64,000 bases of DNA, taken from positions 1 through 64,000 of the forward strand of contig NZ_QKLU01000010.1 of the NCBI RefSeq assembly GCF_003208655.1. Direction: 5' to 3'. The notes beneath the pieces were generated by a model. The model made no database searches and was not told the DNA's origin. It saw only the letters and a program-made list of their open reading frames with translations. The first letter of the stretch is position 1; every line of letters starts with the position of its first letter. The stretch is from Pedobacter nutrimenti. GTDB taxonomy: Bacteria; Bacteroidota; Bacteroidia; Sphingobacteriales; Sphingobacteriaceae. This document shows, piece after piece, positions 61,268 through 64,000 of the stretch. The position numbers were made by a program, and so were the translations under genes.

Positions 61268-61362
61268 TTTGAAGGTGATAATTTAAATGATAATTTCCCT
61301 AAACATAAATAATTTTTACTTTCCGCGCAAGTATATTGAACAGCAGATTACAAAAAATTTGA

Positions 61363-61370
61363 TACCTTTG
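61363..61370 (+). promoter_or_regulatory. Candidate ychF -7 box (TACCTTTG)
   Basis: Perfect TAnnTTTG, 24 bases before the ATG at 61395. It supports that ATG over the in-frame one at 61287. Confidence 0.55.
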
Positions 61371-61394
61371 CGCCAAATTAAGACAAATCTATTC

Positions 61395-62489
61395 ATGGCA
61401 TTACAATGTGGTATAGTGGGTTTACCAAACGTTGGAAAATCTACCTTATTTAACTGTTTATCAAACGCAAAAGCTCAGGCAGCAAATTTCCCTTTTTGTA
61501 CAATAGAGCCTAATATCGGGGTAATTACGGTTCCCGACGACAGGCTGACCAAACTGGAAGAACTGGTGAAACCAAACCGGGTGGTCCCAAATACTATTGA
61601 AATTGTTGACATTGCAGGATTGGTAAAAGGTGCATCAAATGGTGAGGGTTTAGGTAACCAGTTCCTGGGAAACATCAGGGCCACCAATGCCATTATACAC
61701 GTATTGCGTTGTTTTGACGATGGCAATGTCATCCATGTGGATGGCTCGGTAGACCCGATCCGGGACAAGGAAATTATTGATACAGAATTACAGCTGAAAG
61801 ATCTTGATACAGTAACCAAAAGAATCCAGAAGGTTGAAAAAATGGCCAAAACCGATAAAGATGCCAAACGGACTTTTGACGTATTGAGCATTATAAAAAC
61901 TCACCTGGAAAGTGGTAAATCTGTACGTTCTGCAGCTGTGGAAGCCGATGATTTTGATTTCATTCAGGACCTGGGTTTGTTGACCCAAAAACCGGTCATG
62001 TATGTATGCAATGTGGATGAAAACTCCGTTATTAATGGAAATGCCTATGTAGACAGGGTTAAAGAAGCTGTAAAAGATGAAAACGCAGAAGTTCTTGTCA
62101 TTTCTGCAAAAATAGAATCTGAAATTGCAGAATTGGACAGTTATGAAGAACGTCAGGAATTTCTGGCCGACCTGGGTTTAACGGAATCTGGTGTCAATAA
62201 ACTGATCCGTGCGGCATACCGTTTACTGGACTTATATACCTATTTTACCGCTGGTGTACAGGAAGTAAGGGCATGGACCATTACCAAAGGTTTTACCGCC
62301 CCGCAAGCGGCAGGAGTAATCCATACCGATTTTGAAAAAGGCTTTATCCGTGCAGAGGTGATAAAATACAATGATTTTGTAACCCTTGGTTCCGAAAATG
62401 CCTGTAAAGATGCCGGTAAGCTTGGTGTTGAAGGAAAAACTTATGTTGTAGAAGACGGAGACATTATGCACTTCCGTTTCAACGTATAA
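61395..62489 (+). CDS. ychF: Ribosome-binding ATPase YchF/OLA1
   Basis: 364 residues from the ATG at 61395, the normal family length; a start at 61287 would put the promoter inside. P-loop GLPNVGKSTLFNCL (G1), the G3 motif DIAGLVKGASNGEGLGNQFL with the family's hydrophobic replacement, NVDE in place of NKxD (ATP preference), and the C-terminal TGS domain (RAWTITKGFTAPQAAGVIHT, DFEKGFIRAEVIKY, VEDGDIMHFRFNV). It acts on ribosomes and in stress adaptation. Confidence 0.97.
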   Translation: MALQCGIVGLPNVGKSTLFNCLSNAKAQAANFPFCTIEPNIGVITVPDDRLTKLEELVKPNRVVPNTIEIVDIAGLVKGASNGEGLGNQFLGNIRATNAIIHVLRCFDDGNVIHVDGSVDPIRDKEIIDTELQLKDLDTVTKRIQKVEKMAKTDKDAKRTFDVLSIIKTHLESGKSVRSAAVEADDFDFIQDLGLLTQKPVMYVCNVDENSVINGNAYVDRVKEAVKDENAEVLVISAKIESEIAELDSYEERQEFLADLGLTESGVNKLIRAAYRLLDLYTYFTAGVQEVRAWTITKGFTAPQAAGVIHTDFEKGFIRAEVIKYNDFVTLGSENACKDAGKLGVEGKTYVVEDGDIMHFRFNV

Positions 62490-62516
62490 AAAGCATACAC
62501 AATTAAATGTAAAAAG

Positions 62517-62544
62517 GCAGTTCTTTCAGGAACTGCTTTTTTTT
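62517..62544. terminator. Bidirectional terminator between ychF and mgtE
   Basis: GCAGTTC (62517-62523) and GAACTGC (62530-62536) form a 7-bp stem with a 6-nt loop, followed by eight Ts on the plus strand; the minus strand also has a T-run. Confidence 0.8.
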
Positions 62545-62566
62545 ATATAAAGATCTACAGAAAACC

Positions 62567-63940
62567 CTAGAGCAGGACCCCCTTCAGGAACATCACTGCT
62601 ACCGAGAAGTAAATAATCAAACCCGTTACATCCACCAAAGTAGCTACAAACGGCGCAGAAGAAGTTGCAGGGTCGGCCCCAAGTTTTTTAAGTAAAAGTG
62701 GCAGCATAGACCCCGACAAAGAACCCCAAAGCACCACCCCAACCAGGGCTACCCCAACCGTACAGCCAATCAGTATCCAATGTGGGCCGTACATGTCCGA
62801 AAACATCGTCCACACAAATATTCTTAAAAACCCAATAACACCAAGCGCTATTCCCAGCATCAGACCCGACAGGATTTCGCGGCGCATAACCCTCCACCAG
62901 TCAGCTACTGTAATTTCTCCAAGGGCCATGGCCTGGATAATTAAAGTAGAAGCCTGCGAGCCGCTATTTCCACCACTGGAAATGATCAGGGGAACAAACA
63001 TGGCCAACACAACCGCTTTAGCAATATCTGCTTCAAAATGTGCCATTGCTGTGGCCGTTAACATTTCCCCAAGGAATAAAATAACCAGCCATCCGATCCT
63101 TTTTTTCACCAGTCCAAAAAGCGGCATATCCAAATAAGGCTCATCCAGGGCTTCGGTACCCCCGATTTTATGCATATCTTCTGTGTACTCTTCATTGGCA
63201 ATCCAAAGAATATCATCTACGGTCACAATACCCAGCAAAACATCATTGTCGTCCACCACTGGTAAAGCGACCCGGTTGTTCATCCTAAAAACATTAATGG
63301 CATCTTCCTGGGGGGCATTTACATTCAGTGCAATGGAACGGTTATCGGCAAGATCACCGATTTTAGCCTCAGGATCCGCAAGCAATATTTCCCGGATCCG
63401 GATGTCATCCAGCAATACACCACCTTTATCAATCACATAGATCACATCGATTGTTTCAGAATCCTTTCCATAACGCCTGATGTGCTCCAGTACCCGGCTC
63501 ACTGTCCAGTCCTTTTTAACAGCAACATAATCCGGGGTCATTAAACGCCCAACGCTGTCCTCTTTATAACCCAGAAGAGATAAAGCCTCTACCCTTTCTG
63601 TGGCAGGCAAAAGCTGGATCAGCTTGGCAACCGCATCACCTTTAAGCTCACTGAACAGGGAAGTCCTGTCGTCTGGTGGCATCAGGTTAATCAGCTCTGT
63701 TAGCTTAGGACCAGATAATTTTTTAAGAATTTTTCCCTGGGTAGGAAAGTCCAGGATTCTGAACACATTTACCGCCCTTTTGATGGACAGTGTATCTATA
63801 AATTTAACAGCGTACTGGGGAAGTTCGTCTATCAGATGTTCTACATCTGAAATATTCAGATCATCTAGGTAAACTTTTAATTGTGCATCGTCTCCCTTAT
63901 CTATCAGTTCAACTACTTCTTCAACAATCAATTCTTCCAT
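62567..63940 (-). CDS. mgtE: Magnesium transporter MgtE
   Basis: 457 residues. The cytoplasmic MgtE_N domain (about 10-125, PPDDRTSLFSELKGDAVAKL) is followed by two CBS domains (about 130-255, SVGRLMTPDYVAVKKDWTVS, VNAPQEDAINVFRMNNRVAL) and the five-helix MgtE channel (about 285-455) with the conserved PLIISSGGNSGSQASTLIIQ. It is a Mg2+-gated channel. The start codon is at 63940. 63941-64000 has no gene. Confidence 0.96.
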   Translation of the reverse strand: MEELIVEEVVELIDKGDDAQLKVYLDDLNISDVEHLIDELPQYAVKFIDTLSIKRAVNVFRILDFPTQGKILKKLSGPKLTELINLMPPDDRTSLFSELKGDAVAKLIQLLPATERVEALSLLGYKEDSVGRLMTPDYVAVKKDWTVSRVLEHIRRYGKDSETIDVIYVIDKGGVLLDDIRIREILLADPEAKIGDLADNRSIALNVNAPQEDAINVFRMNNRVALPVVDDNDVLLGIVTVDDILWIANEEYTEDMHKIGGTEALDEPYLDMPLFGLVKKRIGWLVILFLGEMLTATAMAHFEADIAKAVVLAMFVPLIISSGGNSGSQASTLIIQAMALGEITVADWWRVMRREILSGLMLGIALGVIGFLRIFVWTMFSDMYGPHWILIGCTVGVALVGVVLWGSLSGSMLPLLLKKLGADPATSSAPFVATLVDVTGLIIYFSVAVMFLKGVLL

Positions 63941-64000
63941 AAATATGCGGGTGTTTTTTACATGTTTCTGTTGCTTTATCAGGATTGCAAAAGTGAGGTT

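Noticed and set aside
61287..61394. Extended YchF N-terminus starting at 61287
   Set aside because: The extension is low-complexity, includes the -7 box, and makes the protein longer than the family's usual length.

Overview
The window looks like a chromosomal piece of a Bacteroidota genome, most like Sphingobacteriaceae (Pedobacter and relatives). The signs are SusC/SusD pairs with ECF sigma and FecR regulators, STN-domain receptors with long N-terminal leaders, many lipoproteins, a His_kinase/LytTR pair, paired RHS proteins, Bcr/CflA and CzcCBA efflux, and repeated TAnnTTTG promoter boxes with no Shine-Dalgarno sequences. No rRNA, tRNA, CRISPR array or complete insertion sequence was seen.

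Layout. 1-1951 (minus): start of a SusC receptor and its FecR anti-sigma factor. 2253-13598 (minus): an accessory block with a DUF5071 protein, a ChaN/EreA-like secreted protein, two candidate immunity genes, an exported RHS protein with a variable C-terminus, its large RHS companion, and two small exported proteins. 13903-14652: a gene remnant and an ECF sigma factor that may be the separated partner of the FecR at 842. 14880-16082: an Rpn-family nuclease followed by a free-standing copy of its own C-terminus. 16106-20212 (minus): dnaE-like and dinB polymerases in one operon. 20431-27180: a single-domain receiver, aldose epimerase, Lrp regulator, GHL10 hydrolase, J/KTSC protein, SnoaL-like protein, TetR regulator and OmpA lipoprotein. 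27371-31012: two near-identical GIN-domain genes flanking a drug transporter. 31088-32750: a Crp-family regulator and an SDR. 32829-41863 (minus): a complete sigma-FecR-SusC-SusD-peptidase-DUF4302 locus. 42152-46826 (minus): a second SusCD pair. 47125-55395: tatA and a metal-type two-component system with a CzcCBA/CusA-type efflux operon. 55550-63940: SRPBCC protein, LytTR system, outer-membrane beta-barrel protein, DUF5362, ychF and mgtE.

Most notable signals. (1) The promoters of tatA and of the efflux operon carry TTTAAT direct repeats at exact 11-bp spacing (three and four copies). In both, the array ends exactly 10 bp before a TAnnTTTG box. This is a PhoB-like architecture and suggests one response regulator controls both. 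(2) The Rpn C-terminus is duplicated as a stand-alone 71-residue ORF, which recalls intragenic RpnS inhibitors. (3) The RHS block has a toxin-like tail, an immunity candidate, a second immunity candidate behind a possible displaced tail, and may split a sigma/FecR pair. (4) The two GIN-domain paralogs differ in the copy number of an in-frame 78-bp repeat and share an upstream 21-bp-spaced direct repeat. All product names come from reading translations and motifs; no database search was possible.
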